Assembly: GCA_022510905.1 (NCBI GenBank)
Contig: JAFLSN010000015.1
Location: forward strand, 1 to 58,465
Source: Treponema sp.
Lineage (GTDB): Bacteria > Spirochaetota > Spirochaetia > Treponematales > Treponemataceae
Direction: 5' to 3'
DNA length: 58,465 bases
How positions within the stretch are numbered: the stretch's first letter is position 1; each line of letters opens with the position of its first letter. The notes below the pieces were generated by a model. That model saw nothing but the letters and a program-made list of their open reading frames with translations. It did no database searches and had not been told where the DNA came from. Positions 17,073 through 26,420 of the stretch are shown one piece after another. A program made the position numbers and the translations under genes.

Positions 17073-17717
17073 CTATGTCAACAGTGATTCAAGCGGACAC
17101 TGTAGTATTATCGAAAGATGCCGCAATGTTTCGCCATTGGCATGAAGTAAATTTTTAAAACCTTGTTCATATTCCTGCACAGTACGCACACTGATTCCCG
17201 CCCCGTCAGCCAGTTCGCGTTGGGTAAGCCCGGCTGCTTTGCGAAGAGCCTGCAATTTCTTTCCAGGCTCCACCGCCGGAACCCGTCCTGCGAGCAAATG
17301 CGAAAACAAGGTAACATCCGTTCGTTCGGGAAGAGCTTCGTACACATCAAGCAACGTACCAAAAGATATGCGCTCGAACAGACTGTGAAACGGCACGGAC
17401 GTTTTCCACTGATACAGCGCAAGCGCCGCACCGCACGTGTACTCCCGCGTGTTGTAAAAACCTTTCCTCGCGCCAGGCAGTTCCATTTCCATTCCGCAGG
17501 ATGAAAAAACCGTAACCGCAAGCTCTGTACCAGAAAGACCTGCGATTACATCCGGGCAGCCCCGCTCAAACCTGCGAGCATAGCCAGAAGCCTCAAACAG
17601 ATGCATAAAATCCGCAAAAGACATTTTCACGCGGTTCACTACAAAATCGCACAGCTCCCCCAAACAGTCCATGGCATCTTCCAAATACAATCTATTATAG
17701 GCGTGAGGCATAACCAA
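17073..17717 (-). CDS. DUF3791-like domain fused to XRE HTH (antitoxin-like)
   Basis: 214 aa. Residues 1-60 (with CDFVVNRVKMSFADFMHLFE) resemble DUF3791, a small domain normally encoded beside DUF3990. The C-terminal 60 residues form a lambda-repressor-type helix-turn-helix (LRKAAGLTQRELADGAGISVRTVQEYEQG). The gene starts inside the 3' end of the DUF3990 gene (23-bp overlap), so translation is coupled. The fusion of the partner domain to a DNA-binding domain suggests an antitoxin that neutralises the DUF3990 protein and represses the pair. Confidence 0.65.
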   Translation of the reverse strand: MVMPHAYNRLYLEDAMDCLGELCDFVVNRVKMSFADFMHLFEASGYARRFERGCPDVIAGLSGTELAVTVFSSCGMEMELPGARKGFYNTREYTCGAALALYQWKTSVPFHSLFERISFGTLLDVYEALPERTDVTLFSHLLAGRVPAVEPGKKLQALRKAAGLTQRELADGAGISVRTVQEYEQGFKNLLHANGETLRHLSIILQCPLESLLT

Positions 17718-18366
17718 GCTCCTGGTTGATGATAAGATTTTTTATGAACAACGCATCGTCTTCAGATGGCGGCTGAGCAAGTTTTTTCCGCACATTCAGG
17801 TCATTTTTGACCCTCATGGAATGCATTATTTGCCCCTGCACCGTATTCCCCGACATAAATATGAGCGTTTTAGCCAATTTCGGCTTTTTCAGCACAAATT
17901 GCACTGTCCGCTCGCTATCTCCATACAGCACCGCCCATAAATGTCCGACCGAAATCTCACCATTCAGGAACTTCTTGACGCATGAAAAATATGAATCATC
18001 CGCGCGGAACGCCTTTATGCAATCGTAGCGGGAAATATCCGTTGGATAAAAATTTTGCAGCCAGGTGCAACTCTTGCTCACAAGAGGCGTTGCAATGCGG
18101 AACATCCTAAATGAAAGCAGCAAAGAAATCCACGGAAGCAGACAGTCGCGCGACTCCGTTAAATCCAAAAGTTTAAACGAATCAACAGTGGCGGAATATG
18201 CATTTACAAATCCATCGGTGCCATCACAGGCGGCCCATTCCTCGGCGGCAACTTTTGAAGCGGTGCAATAAAAGCCGAAACCAAAATCTGCGGCAGGCCG
18301 CGAATGTGCCACATCGGGATTTTTGACAATCAACTTTGAGCCGTGGTAAAGAACAAGTTTCCCCAC
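17695..18366 (-). CDS. DUF3990 ADP-ribosyltransferase-like protein (toxin-like)
   Basis: About 223 aa. The N-terminal LYHGSKLIV and ADFGFGFYCT segments match DUF3990, a family with an ADP-ribosyltransferase-like fold in which the H-G-S strand and the Y-x-T strand line the NAD pocket. It probably modifies a host target using NAD, acting as a toxin or regulatory effector. The GTG at 18366 is preferred because GGGAGGG lies 4 nt upstream; an ATG at 18393 would place that site inside the coding region. It overlaps the DUF3791-HTH gene by 23 bp and lies beside repA, a typical place for a plasmid-stabilising module. Confidence 0.7.
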   Translation of the reverse strand: MGKLVLYHGSKLIVKNPDVAHSRPAADFGFGFYCTASKVAAEEWAACDGTDGFVNAYSATVDSFKLLDLTESRDCLLPWISLLLSFRMFRIATPLVSKSCTWLQNFYPTDISRYDCIKAFRADDSYFSCVKKFLNGEISVGHLWAVLYGDSERTVQFVLKKPKLAKTLIFMSGNTVQGQIMHSMRVKNDLNVRKKLAQPPSEDDALFIKNLIINQELGYASRL

Positions 18367-18485
18367 AGTACCCTCCCGTTTGCAAAAAGTCACCGTGCAA
18401 AGTATACTTCCAAGGAGGGAGTATTGTCAAACCGAGATAAGCCAAATCCTTTCAACATCCATAACAAAAAAACACGGCACTCCGC

Positions 18486-19475
18486 TCATGAACGAGAAGA
18501 CCGCGGCACCAAGCCGCCCGCAGAACCGAGCTCACTAGTAACCAAAATGTAGCGTTCGTCTTTCGGGGCCATGATCTGGGGTGACTTGTACAGGGTGAAC
18601 CCAAAATTGTTTTTGCCAAAACTAACGCGCAGACCAGGATAGTATTTCTCTTTGATGATATTTATCTGTTCTTTTATGTACACAAAATTGGTGCGTTCCT
18701 GGTCAGGATTTGACTTTTCCGTTACCGGCATGAACTGCTGCACCAGCGCCGGCCGCGAAATAAAAAGCCCCTCATCGCCAATTTCATAATTATTTCTATA
18801 TACAAGCCATGCATACAAATCCTTTCCCAGCGGACTTGTAATTCGCCGGTACACCGAATAGTCGATCGGAACAGAATGCTCTTTGCACAGCTGAATAAAT
18901 TTCTTGTCCAGCACAATGGTGAAGGCGAGGCTCCGTTTGTCCTTTTTCGCAGCATCATCAAGCTCAATATATTGAAATGTATCTATAAATGGAATGATCC
19001 CCGTAGTAACTTTGGTGGCCGTCACATCACCCGGATCGTCTGCGGCGAAAAATTCCGGGAACAGCTTTTTCTGCACCACCCGTGAACGTCGTTCTTCATA
19101 TATAAATGAAGAATTCGCAAAACACGCCAGCTGCTCCTTGATATCACCGCTACGCTGCTTGGGCAGCTGAAGCTCATCGAGCAGTCCCTGCATAGTGGCA
19201 AAACGAATTGTCACAGTTCCGTCATTATTAAGATTATTTTTAGAAACTACGGCGTGCGTCGTAAGCACAGACAGCAGCAACCGACCGTATTTTCCAAACG
19301 GCACTTTCACACCGCTCGTCAAGCGCAACGTGATGTTGTTGTAGCGACGTTCAAACACCGTCCGCTTGACATCCCGTAATGGAAGCGCCGCAGAAATAAA
19401 TACGCTCGGCAAAAAACTACGGTATTTTGCCGACACCTCCGGCTTAACCGGAATCAATGCAAGTTCCTCACCCAT
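18486..19475 (-). CDS. repA: Plasmid replication initiator RepA (RepA_C-like)
   Basis: About 329 aa. The stretch from VPFGKYGRLLLSVLTTHAV to about 70 residues later, including a helical DNA-contact region with QRSGDIKEQL, resembles the plasmid-encoded RepA C-terminal family (PF04796). A second conserved block, YAWLVYRN...LFISRPALVQQF, follows. It should bind the origin and start replication. The ATG at 19475 with GGGTGGG upstream is preferred to GTG at 19487. The last residues (ELGSAGGLVPRSSRS) are low-complexity. No tandem iterons are obvious next to the gene; the iteron-like elements cluster 6.5 kb away before parA. Confidence 0.78.
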   Translation of the reverse strand: MGEELALIPVKPEVSAKYRSFLPSVFISAALPLRDVKRTVFERRYNNITLRLTSGVKVPFGKYGRLLLSVLTTHAVVSKNNLNNDGTVTIRFATMQGLLDELQLPKQRSGDIKEQLACFANSSFIYEERRSRVVQKKLFPEFFAADDPGDVTATKVTTGIIPFIDTFQYIELDDAAKKDKRSLAFTIVLDKKFIQLCKEHSVPIDYSVYRRITSPLGKDLYAWLVYRNNYEIGDEGLFISRPALVQQFMPVTEKSNPDQERTNFVYIKEQINIIKEKYYPGLRVSFGKNNFGFTLYKSPQIMAPKDERYILVTSELGSAGGLVPRSSRS

Positions 19476-19563
19476 AAAATAGCCCACCCGCTACATATGC
19501 GCCATACACCTGTTACACCTTGCTGCATGTATAGCACATATTTTTGAATATTTATACACTGCG

Positions 19564-19592
19564 ATTGTATCACACAAGCACGGACATGGCAA
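19564..19592 (-). promoter_or_regulatory. Promoter of repA
   Basis: Minus-strand TTGCCA and TACAAT separated by 17 bp. The predicted leader is about 80 nt, long enough for post-transcriptional copy-number control, though no antisense promoter could be confirmed by eye. Confidence 0.5.
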
Positions 19593-21175
19593 TAGGGCAC
19601 CGAAACGATCTTGCGCACTCCGAAACCCCAGGGCGAAACAGGACTGGGGAATGGCGAGTCAAACAAAAAAAACAGCGCCTATTTAAGTATTCTAAAATCT
19701 ATAAAAACTCCATGCCACCATAAAACATGCCTACTTTTATATCCATGGTAACAGTATTTATATTTCACGGAAAAGAAAGGCTCCGAAAACCTTGCGCCGC
19801 AAAAGGAACACCCACGCGCACAGACCACGCACGGACAACACCCACACAAACAAAACCCGGCCCAGTGGCGCGCCGGGAATTGGTACAAATATATACATGT
19901 ATACAATCGGATACACATTCATACATTTTGTATCATAGGTGCACACAGAACATCATTGGATTTCTAAGCGTTCCAAATTTCCTGAAACAGCAACCGCAAG
20001 CCCGCCCACCACCCTGCCATAAAAAAGACGACCATGAAACACACAGACTCCTAAAAACAGAAAACTGCTTTTGACATAAGCAGCAAAATTCAATGTACCC
20101 AAGGAGCATCCGCAACCACTTCGATTTTCACACAGTCGCGACCCACCCTACCATCTATAAAACACCATCAGGCGTGGCAATATCCGCATCAGGGATTTGA
20201 TGCTTATGCTCCAATTGCAGTCTGCCATTGCTCGCATCAAAGCGACTTAAGAACATTTCAAGCTTCCCGCACGCTCGGCGAAATGCTTCCGACCGAATAT
20301 TCAGCACAAAAGAACAACAATTTAAATAAAATACCCTTTAACCCCATAGGCAATAAGGGCAAAACACCACACGGGCCTGGCGCAATGAAAACTTCTATCG
20401 TATCGCCATAGTTTGAGATAACTAACAATAATAAACATTCTGTCTATCATATAAAAAACAACTTCCGCCTACATTCATTTTACAAACCTCTGCAACCTTA
20501 AACAGCCAACTTGCTGCATAAAACCTGCCGCCCCAGCAGCAATATTTATCTGGATCATAATTCAAGGATGACGAAAACCTGCATATTAAATAACATAGGC
20601 AGCCATACATTCAAATTTGCGGCTGCCACATCTGCAAGTGTAACAAGCCGCACTTCCGCATCGAATCAATATGTATAAAAACCTACAGACCGCTATATGC
20701 AATCACTGCAAAACGGCATATTTTCTTTATACTTCCAAAGAAGTATAAATGAGCACAAACCAGATTTTCGTATGAAAATTCGCTCAAGCAATATCAAAAA
20801 GCAAACCCGAATTCATGCAGCTAGATTCCGACGCACAAAGCATGGACAAAATAAAACAAAGTATCCAGCAAAAATGTTCCGCAAAAAGGACACAGAATGT
20901 GCACATGTAAAAAATGAATTGCAATCAGCTGACATGCAAAGCTCGTCTGGAACAGAACCAACAAGCGCCCTAGCCCACAAAAATATCAGAACATGCTATT
21001 CGCTAAATGTATTCAAAAACATATCGCTACATTTAAGATTGGGTCATACAAATTCGGTACGCCATAAATCGAACAAAGCCCGCATTTCGACAGGAAATGC
21101 AATTACCAATCTTGGACCAACAAGTTTCAACATCCATAGCACTAACCAAACATCTTTAGTTAACTCAATACCCCA
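19593..21175. other. Non-coding A+C-rich stretch upstream of repA
   Basis: About 1.6 kb with no supported gene. The plus strand is visibly rich in A and C. A 243-codon ORF on the plus strand starting at 20697 has low-complexity composition, no ribosome site, and its end is made from the dispersed repeat, so it is not accepted. One weak iteron-like match (GGTAACAGTATTTATAT) lies at 19747-19763. Confidence 0.6.
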
Positions 21176-21179
21176 GCAT

Positions 21180-21390
21180 ATAAGGCTTGGTAAGATTTTT
21201 CTGAAGCTTGCTTGCTGGGCAGTGACAAAGAAATCTTTATACATTGCTGGGAATGTTGCTCTTATAAAGCATTGCAGTCAAAATGTATGTACCTTTCATT
21301 GCGCCCCTACTTTTATAAAGGCTTCAAGCCAAGGTTTGATATTGCAGAAGCATGGTATATACCTTTTCCGCACAAATCAGAATCCTAAAT
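21180..21390 (+). repeat. Dispersed mosaic repeat, diverged copy
   Basis: It retains AAGATTTTTCTGAAGCTTG, GCTGGGAATGTTGCTCTTATAA, CTTCAAGCCAAGG and the right end GGTATATACCTTTTCCGCAC, all in family order but with many substitutions. This suggests an old copy in an unselected region. Confidence 0.65.
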
Positions 21391-21479
21391 TAAGCACCCC
21401 CCTGTACTTGCGTCAGACCATCGTTTAATGACACACCAAGTGTTAAAATCTAGCGTTGACTGGCACTAGTAGATCTTAT

Positions 21480-21800
21480 TATACATATTCGCTTCTTTAC
21501 ACCGGCTCTGTATGTATCGGACCATCACTTTCCTGCTCCCGTTCTGCCCCACCGTGTTCGCGTAGCACACGGTATTCATATGTTTCCGCCACATATTATT
21601 TCTATCCTGACTCTCGGGCATGCCTTATACACCTCTCGCGCCGCTATCCACTGAACGAGCATATGCGGCGCGTACCCCTCATTCATCTTTATCCGGATGA
21701 AATGCACCTCACATGCATCGCAGACTCCTTCCAGTGCATCGCTCACTTCCTCTGTGAATATTTTCTCCGATATTTCACAAGAGGAACGAAATGTTACAAC
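21480..21800 (-). pseudogene. Decayed IS200/IS605 transposase (TnpA)
   Basis: On the minus strand three TnpA segments appear in order but in different frames. First comes HFVPLVKYRRK (family: H-x-V-x-x-x-K-Y-R-R-K). Next is EGVCDACEVHFIRIK...APHMLVQW, where the DHVHMLV HUH motif has become YAPHMLV. Last is NTVGQNGSRKVMVRYIQSR, matching the C-terminal NTVGQYG...I..YV region that carries the catalytic Tyr. Frameshifts and the lost first HUH His show it is inactive. No TnpB partner was found. Confidence 0.65.
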
Positions 21801-22044
21801 AGCGGCGTTTGTCACGTACTTTACAAATATGGTCCGTCATGCATTATATCATTTTCGCGATGCAAGCTATCGGGCTATCAGACCAGCCCACTGAATAAAC
21901 AGAAATGGAATGTACCAATTTTTATATACCCCCGGAGGTATTAGTCTGATGTGCAAAAATCACAGATTCTACTGCATTAAAACACGAATCACCTATGCCA
22001 TGTTTTATTCCAAGCAACACACCCAAAATGCAAAATCTAGGCAT

Positions 22045-22190
22045 ATCCTCTAAAAAATTGATGCTTGAGCAGTAAAAAGTCTTGAAACCTTGTTGTGATA
22101 TATTGCTCCTATTAAGGTAGCATGCCCATCGGTACAGCTTTAAGTTTGGATATGGTATGTATTCTTTCCGGGTGAATTAAATCAAGATAT
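22045..22190 (+). repeat. Dispersed mosaic repeat, strongly diverged copy
   Basis: TTGAGCAGTAAAAAGTCTT, a TTGTTGTGATATATTGCTCC block and the right end GGTATGTATTCTTTCC follow the family order, but identity is low. It supports the view that this arm is unselected. Confidence 0.45.
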
Positions 22191-22479
22191 GGCATTCTTT
22201 GCGCAAAAACAAAACATGCTACATTCACAGCAGACAAATACTACGCAGCTATTCCACCAGAACAATAAAAGAATTTACCATCTGAGTTAAAAACAAACAC
22301 TCTCGAGGCAAAACAAATTTTCTGTGCGCTTTTCTAATAACCACCGCAAGCCAACATTTCGGTGTTTGTGAATCAGCTAGTCAAGTACACCAGAAAAACA
22401 ACAGGACTATAATCGTTGAACTTGATGAACAGTCTCTTGGCAAAGCTGTACGACAAACGAAGATTTATAATTTCCCAAT

Positions 22480-22910
22480 TTCGGTGATAGATTTTTGCCG
22501 CATGTCACATTGTTTTGATTGGTATTCTCGGCAAAATTTCCAGCGACTCCCCGATAGCGCCCATATCAGCCTTAGCATGAGGGTGTCCCAGGTTTTTCTG
22601 CTGTTCGTTTAAATAATCGCTGGTTGCTCAAGAATTAGCCTCTTTACAAATGTCATCAGCACGACCGATTGGCAACCTGAACACCAGAAGGCTTGTCTGC
22701 ACCGTTGCGATCACTTTCAAGCCGGAATAGGATTCGCCACCTCATATTCACCGACTCTCCGCTTTACCTCACGGATGATCTCCTAGTGGATTGTTCTGCG
22801 CAAGATGTCGCGGCAACGGTTCACGGTGTTCCTTGCCATACAAAAGATGCCTGTCGCATTTGCCACCGCATTTATCGCCGTCAGTTTATTCTTAAATCAT
22901 AAAAATTTTT
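22480..22910 (-). pseudogene. Possible ISAzo13-like transposase remnant
   Basis: Minus-strand fragments in several frames loosely follow ISAzo13-type transposases: AINAVANATGIFCMARNTV resembles the N-terminal helix-turn-helix, YLNEQQKNL the start of the catalytic core, and GVAGNFAENTNQN the conserved GNFKNNG region. The fragments are separated by stops and frame changes. The match is weak and could be chance. Confidence 0.25.
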
Positions 22911-23426
22911 ATTCCCATTTTTTATGCCGTAAGCATTAGTTCGAATACATGCAAAACCTTGTTTCGCGTGATTCAACGCCCCTAAAGTTTAACTCCTCAT
23001 TTGTGTGTATAACGGCTAATTACACATACACAAAAAAAATATGTTTCGGATAAATCATACCTTACTTAAAATTTCACGCATTTTCAGCAGTCCATAACAC
23101 GGCTTTGCATGGAATTAAATTAACAAAAAGCATAACTCGTTATTTTCAGCATTGATAAAAAAACACAAAAACACTGGACATTTTGCTTTTGAAAAACACG
23201 CACATCAAACATTTTCAAACAATGCCATGCCAGCTTGAATAAGCGATACTAACGGTAATACAAATGATATACAATTTGACTTAGATGGTACAGGCAGTGG
23301 CCACAAAAGCAACACAGACGGCCAACATTCCACGAGCCTGTTTTAGAATCATCCAGTTATGACATTCCGGAAAATTCATCTTCATTTTATGCATCGTGGA
23401 ATATTGAGTCGTACAATTGAGAAAAG
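22911..23426. other. A+T-rich non-coding stretch
   Basis: About 500 bp of A-rich sequence with several homopolymeric A runs. No gene, promoter or repeat could be supported beyond possible terminator function for the leftward lipoprotein gene that ends at 23427. Confidence 0.5.
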
Positions 23427-23897
23427 TTATTGCTCTTTGACAAACACGGCATCCTTATATGCGCGTTGCAAAAATGAATTGGAAAATACAAGCCCGGCAG
23501 CATCGGTTGAAACCGTGTAAGAAGTTGTACTGGCCACAGGTGAATCCTGCATGCCGTTCAATTTCTTTTTTATTTCCTTTAGCAAAGAAAATTTTCCCTC
23601 ACCTTCTTCTCCCGGACTTCCTGTGTAGGTGCCACAAAACATCGTTACATCGGCGGAAATTTCAGAAACCTCAAACGCAGCGTTTAGAGTCCATTCATCG
23701 TTTTCATAAAAACACAACAGCAGATCAACGGGCCCTTCTTCGCGGAGCGTCTGCGCATGATATGTGGCACATATCGGCGTTGCCCACGGAATGTACTGAT
23801 AGCCAAATGGATTTGCGTTTTGCGTTGTACTTTTGCATCCGCAAAACGCAAAGACCATGCAAAGCGAAATTCCCAAGACACGTTTTCCAAACTTCAT
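23427..23897 (-). CDS. Small lipoprotein of unknown function
   Basis: About 156 aa with a signal peptide ending in the lipobox FAFCGC (Cys near residue 20), followed by KSTTQNANPFGYQY. The mature domain has alternating beta-like strands; no family recognised. The ATG at 23897 follows CAGGAG and overlaps, in ATGA style, the stop of the interrupted ORF upstream, suggesting past translational coupling. It is the only well-supported gene between repA and parA, so it may be linked to plasmid maintenance or simply survive in a decaying region. Confidence 0.72.
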   Translation of the reverse strand: MKFGKRVLGISLCMVFAFCGCKSTTQNANPFGYQYIPWATPICATYHAQTLREEGPVDLLLCFYENDEWTLNAAFEVSEISADVTMFCGTYTGSPGEEGEGKFSLLKEIKKKLNGMQDSPVASTTSYTVSTDAAGLVFSNSFLQRAYKDAVFVKEQ

Positions 23898-24466
23898 AAA
23901 AAACTCCTGCGAAAAATATATATTCCAAATACCACGCATAAAAATACACCCGATACTGTTTCCTGCGGACTGAGATATTCGCCATCGGAAAGTTCCATAA
24001 GCTTTGGTTCAATGAGACCAAGCACAGAATCACAACCAGAACCGACTGCGGAACCACCCGGGGCTAGCGATAAGTCCCCTGCCCCACGGTACAGCGCAGA
24101 ATATTTTGTGGCACAAGCCTTGTGCACGTTCCACAAAGCCAGTGTTCAGCATAGTATGATACTGTACCACATCGCCCATGTACGTAAGCAACTCGGCATT
24201 ATTGAATTGAGGCCAAACAGGGTTTCAAGTGCACTGTCTACACCGTTAAAGCACAATGCCTTCAAAAGTAACAAGGCATACATGCCATACGGCAGCCCCC
24301 TGCTCCATCGCCATATACAATGAATCATCATATATGAGCACGACACTTGCAAGTAGCATACCGCAATACAGGCGTACATAGCACCCCAGTCCTGGTCGGC
24401 GTATTCATAGCAAACATCACGCCAAAATAATGAAAGCAAAACTAACAACACAGTGCGGTAAGGCAA
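23894..24466 (-). pseudogene. Membrane-protein ORF interrupted by one in-frame TGA
   Basis: One reading frame runs from a TTG at 24466 to 23894, about 190 codons, broken only by TGA at 24146-24148. The first part has hydrophobic helices (for example VLLVLLSLFW and GMYALLLLKALCF). The part after the TGA ends with a clear membrane segment, VSGVFLCVVFGIYIF. The final stop overlaps the start of the downstream lipoprotein gene by 4 bp. The simplest reading is a nonsense mutation in a real two-gene operon; readthrough or selenocysteine is possible but no supporting element is seen. Confidence 0.45.
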
Positions 24467-25039
24467 GTCACAGCAAAAGACATCCAGAAGTCAACCACCG
24501 TCACGAAGCCATGCTTTTGTCTGCCGTACTATATCAAGTCACCTATACGCGAACCAAGCACAAAAAAAATACCTGCAAGTTCGCAACGGAGGCGAGTTGA
24601 TTGAAAGTTTTCCATTTCAAATCAGCATGAATGGGCATGGAATAATCTGCATTCCCATTTACAGCATGCTTGTTTCAGTATAGCATATTGAGCTATAAAG
24701 ATAAACAGGAAACAGACGATTTTGCATACATTTTGCTTTTTAAATAATTATGACGGAAACAGCATTTACCCAATTGAACCAGTACGAATCTGGCATAAAT
24801 ACAGAAAAAAGTTCTGAAACCCGACTACTATTCGCTTTAAAACCCATACCGTTATACAATTTCTGTGTTCAAGTTGCAACATACTTTAAAAGTCCATTCA
24901 TAATTCACATCGACTTTCAAATGGTAACACAGCTTAATGAAACATAAGGTTTCATCTTTTGAAGATTTTTCTCTTTCCATGGTATGTACGATTCCTGGCG
25001 CACCATTTTTTACAGCAAAACGCTTTTTATTGCATTCAG

Positions 25040-25082
25040 ATTCAAAACAAAAAGTTTGTTCAACAAACTTTTTGTTTTGAAT
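25040..25082. repeat. 43-bp perfect palindrome in putative origin
   Basis: Bases 25040-25060 are the exact reverse complement of 25062-25082, centred on a single C at 25061. The core AGTTTGTT-C-AACAAACT recurs at 25293 and, relaxed, at 25896. Such a structure could extrude a cruciform or be a dimeric protein-binding site. Confidence 0.85.
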
Positions 25083-25237
25083 ACAAACCCAGATATTTTT
25101 ATTTTATCACCGCGCAAAAGGAACTGACAATTTTCGGCACACCTGCATAGCATTGAAGGTGTGACATAAACCCGTTGAATTGTTCGGCAGCGACACAGAA
25201 ATTCCATCAGCTGACATTGCAATGTCAGCGACATGCA

Positions 25238-25258
25238 TTTTCGATATAAACTGTTACT
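25238..25258 (+). repeat. Iteron-like element in putative origin
   Basis: TTTTCGATATAAACTGTTACT, a good match to the parA-upstream consensus, about 155 bp right of the 43-bp palindrome. Confidence 0.55.
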
Positions 25259-25292
25259 ACATTGCCGATAGCCTGGAAAGGCAGAGAGAGAG

Positions 25293-25309
25293 AGTTTGTT
25301 GAACAAACT
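25293..25309. repeat. 17-bp palindrome, second copy of the core
   Basis: AGTTTGTTGAACAAACT is identical to the core of the 43-bp palindrome except for its central base, and is followed by the same TTTTG tail. A GA-dinucleotide run precedes it. Confidence 0.7.
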
Positions 25310-25869
25310 TTTGCTCATAATGCCCGAACATGGGGTTTAGATCTAAGGCCCATTTATCATAGCTGTTGCGATTTGGTTCCCAGCCTTACAACCAAGGAAC
25401 AGAGCTTCTTATATGCAAGTTGAGAATCTGCGTTTTTTGGTTTCAACATGACTCTTGTCATATGTCACCTTGTTTCGTGCTCATGGTATAACTTTCAGCG
25501 GTATCTTATTGTTTTTATGACTATCTATGTAAACTGCTGGCTATTCAAAGATTGTTCCTTTGATGTCTAGCGGTCTATAGTTGGAATATATGGCAGTGTT
25601 TTATGGCGTTTTTGTTTATGTTCTGAACGTTTCTGTTTTATCGGAGTGTTGGTCATAGATAATTTAACCAGTCAAAAATTGCGTATTTAATATAAATTTG
25701 ATTTGTTTTTAGATGTTTTATGTCGGCCTAAAGTGAGATTTTTCAAATGTTGAATGTGGCTTCCTTGGAATTAAATGGCTAAGCGATGCGAAAGGTTTTT
25801 TCTATTTGAATATTTTATTTTTATATTGCAGTTGAAGATGATTGTCTTTTCAGTGTGATTTGTGTATGT

Positions 25870-25958
25870 GGTAACAGTTTTTATCGGTAGGCTGTAGTTT
25901 GTTTGACAAACTTTTGAGCAAGTCTCTTTTTTTCTAAAGTAACAGTGTATATCCGCTT
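25870..25958 (-). repeat. Pair of inverted iteron-like elements flanking a third palindrome
   Basis: GGTAACAGTTTTTATCGG (25870-25887) and AAAGTAACAGTGTATATCCG (25936-25955) are reverse complements of the parA-upstream consensus. Between them lies AGTTTGTTTGACAAACT (25896-25912), a relaxed copy of the palindrome core, again followed by TTTTGAGCA. Confidence 0.6.
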
Positions 25959-26027
25959 TTTATACTTGTGCACGGATTTACTATTTGTTTTGACAATTGT
26001 ATAATCTAATTGATTATATAGAAGATA

Positions 26028-26360
26028 CCGTATACTCTGTTACTTGTTCCGATAGAAACTGTGCCCCGTTTTGTCGGGCGATGATGGTATTTTCTTGTAT
26101 TGCAACGTTTTGTTTTCGGTGGTTTGCATATAGGAACTGTTACTTGTTTTTTGCGTTTTCCACCGGGCTTTGTGGGTGGGCGTATAAAGACTGTTACCTT
26201 TTTCGATGCTCCTCTGGTGTGTGATGGGTCAGTTTGGCTTCTGTGGGGTTGCTGGCGTTGTGTTGTAGGGATTTTGGAAGGGGCCTGCTGTGTTCCGATA
26301 AAAACTGTTACCGTTTTCGGTGTCCTGTGTACCCTTTTCCGATAGAAACTGGTACTTTTT
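26028..26360 (+). repeat. Array of six iteron-like elements upstream of parA (candidate parS)
   Basis: Six direct copies of an element with consensus TTCCGATANAAACTGTTACY begin near 26028, 26047, 26126, 26180, 26293 and 26335. Spacing is irregular (about 20 to 110 bp). The last ends about 60 bp before the parA ATG, so a bound protein would cover the parA promoter. Isolated copies occur at 4567, 5711, 25238, 25870 and 25936. Placement beside parAB and scattering over the replicon favour ParB-binding centromere sites, but Rep-binding iterons remain possible. Confidence 0.65.
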
Positions 26361-26420
26361 GGTGATTGCAAAAAATGGCGCGGCAGGGTATAATAAGTCA
26401 CTTTCAAAAAGAGGTGGCCC

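Larger units (their letters stand above)
24467..26027. other. A+T-rich region containing the probable replication origin
   Basis: No supported gene. Left of about 25.0 kb the plus strand is A+C-rich; right of about 25.3 kb it becomes T+G-rich even though both flanks are non-coding. This is the change of strand bias expected where bidirectional forks diverge. The region contains a 43-bp perfect palindrome (25040-25082), two related shorter palindromes, and three iteron-like elements. repA lies to the left transcribed leftward, parAB to the right transcribed rightward. The origin call is an inference from visual composition. Confidence 0.5.

Noticed and set aside
18486..18540. Vector-like tail of repA (ACTAGT, GAGCTC and CCGCGG close together; thrombin-site-like LVPR)
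   Set aside because: The order does not match a known polylinker, the reading frame is continuous, and downstream sequence is native, so chance is the simplest explanation.
20697..21428. 243-codon ORF in the repA-parA gap
   Set aside because: Low-complexity Lys/Ser/Thr/Asn composition, no ribosome site, no motif, and its end is translated from a mosaic repeat.
25040..25082. 43-bp palindrome as a Borrelia-type hairpin telomere junction
   Set aside because: The molecule closes as a circle, no telomere resolvase gene is present, and the sequence does not resemble known telomere boxes.
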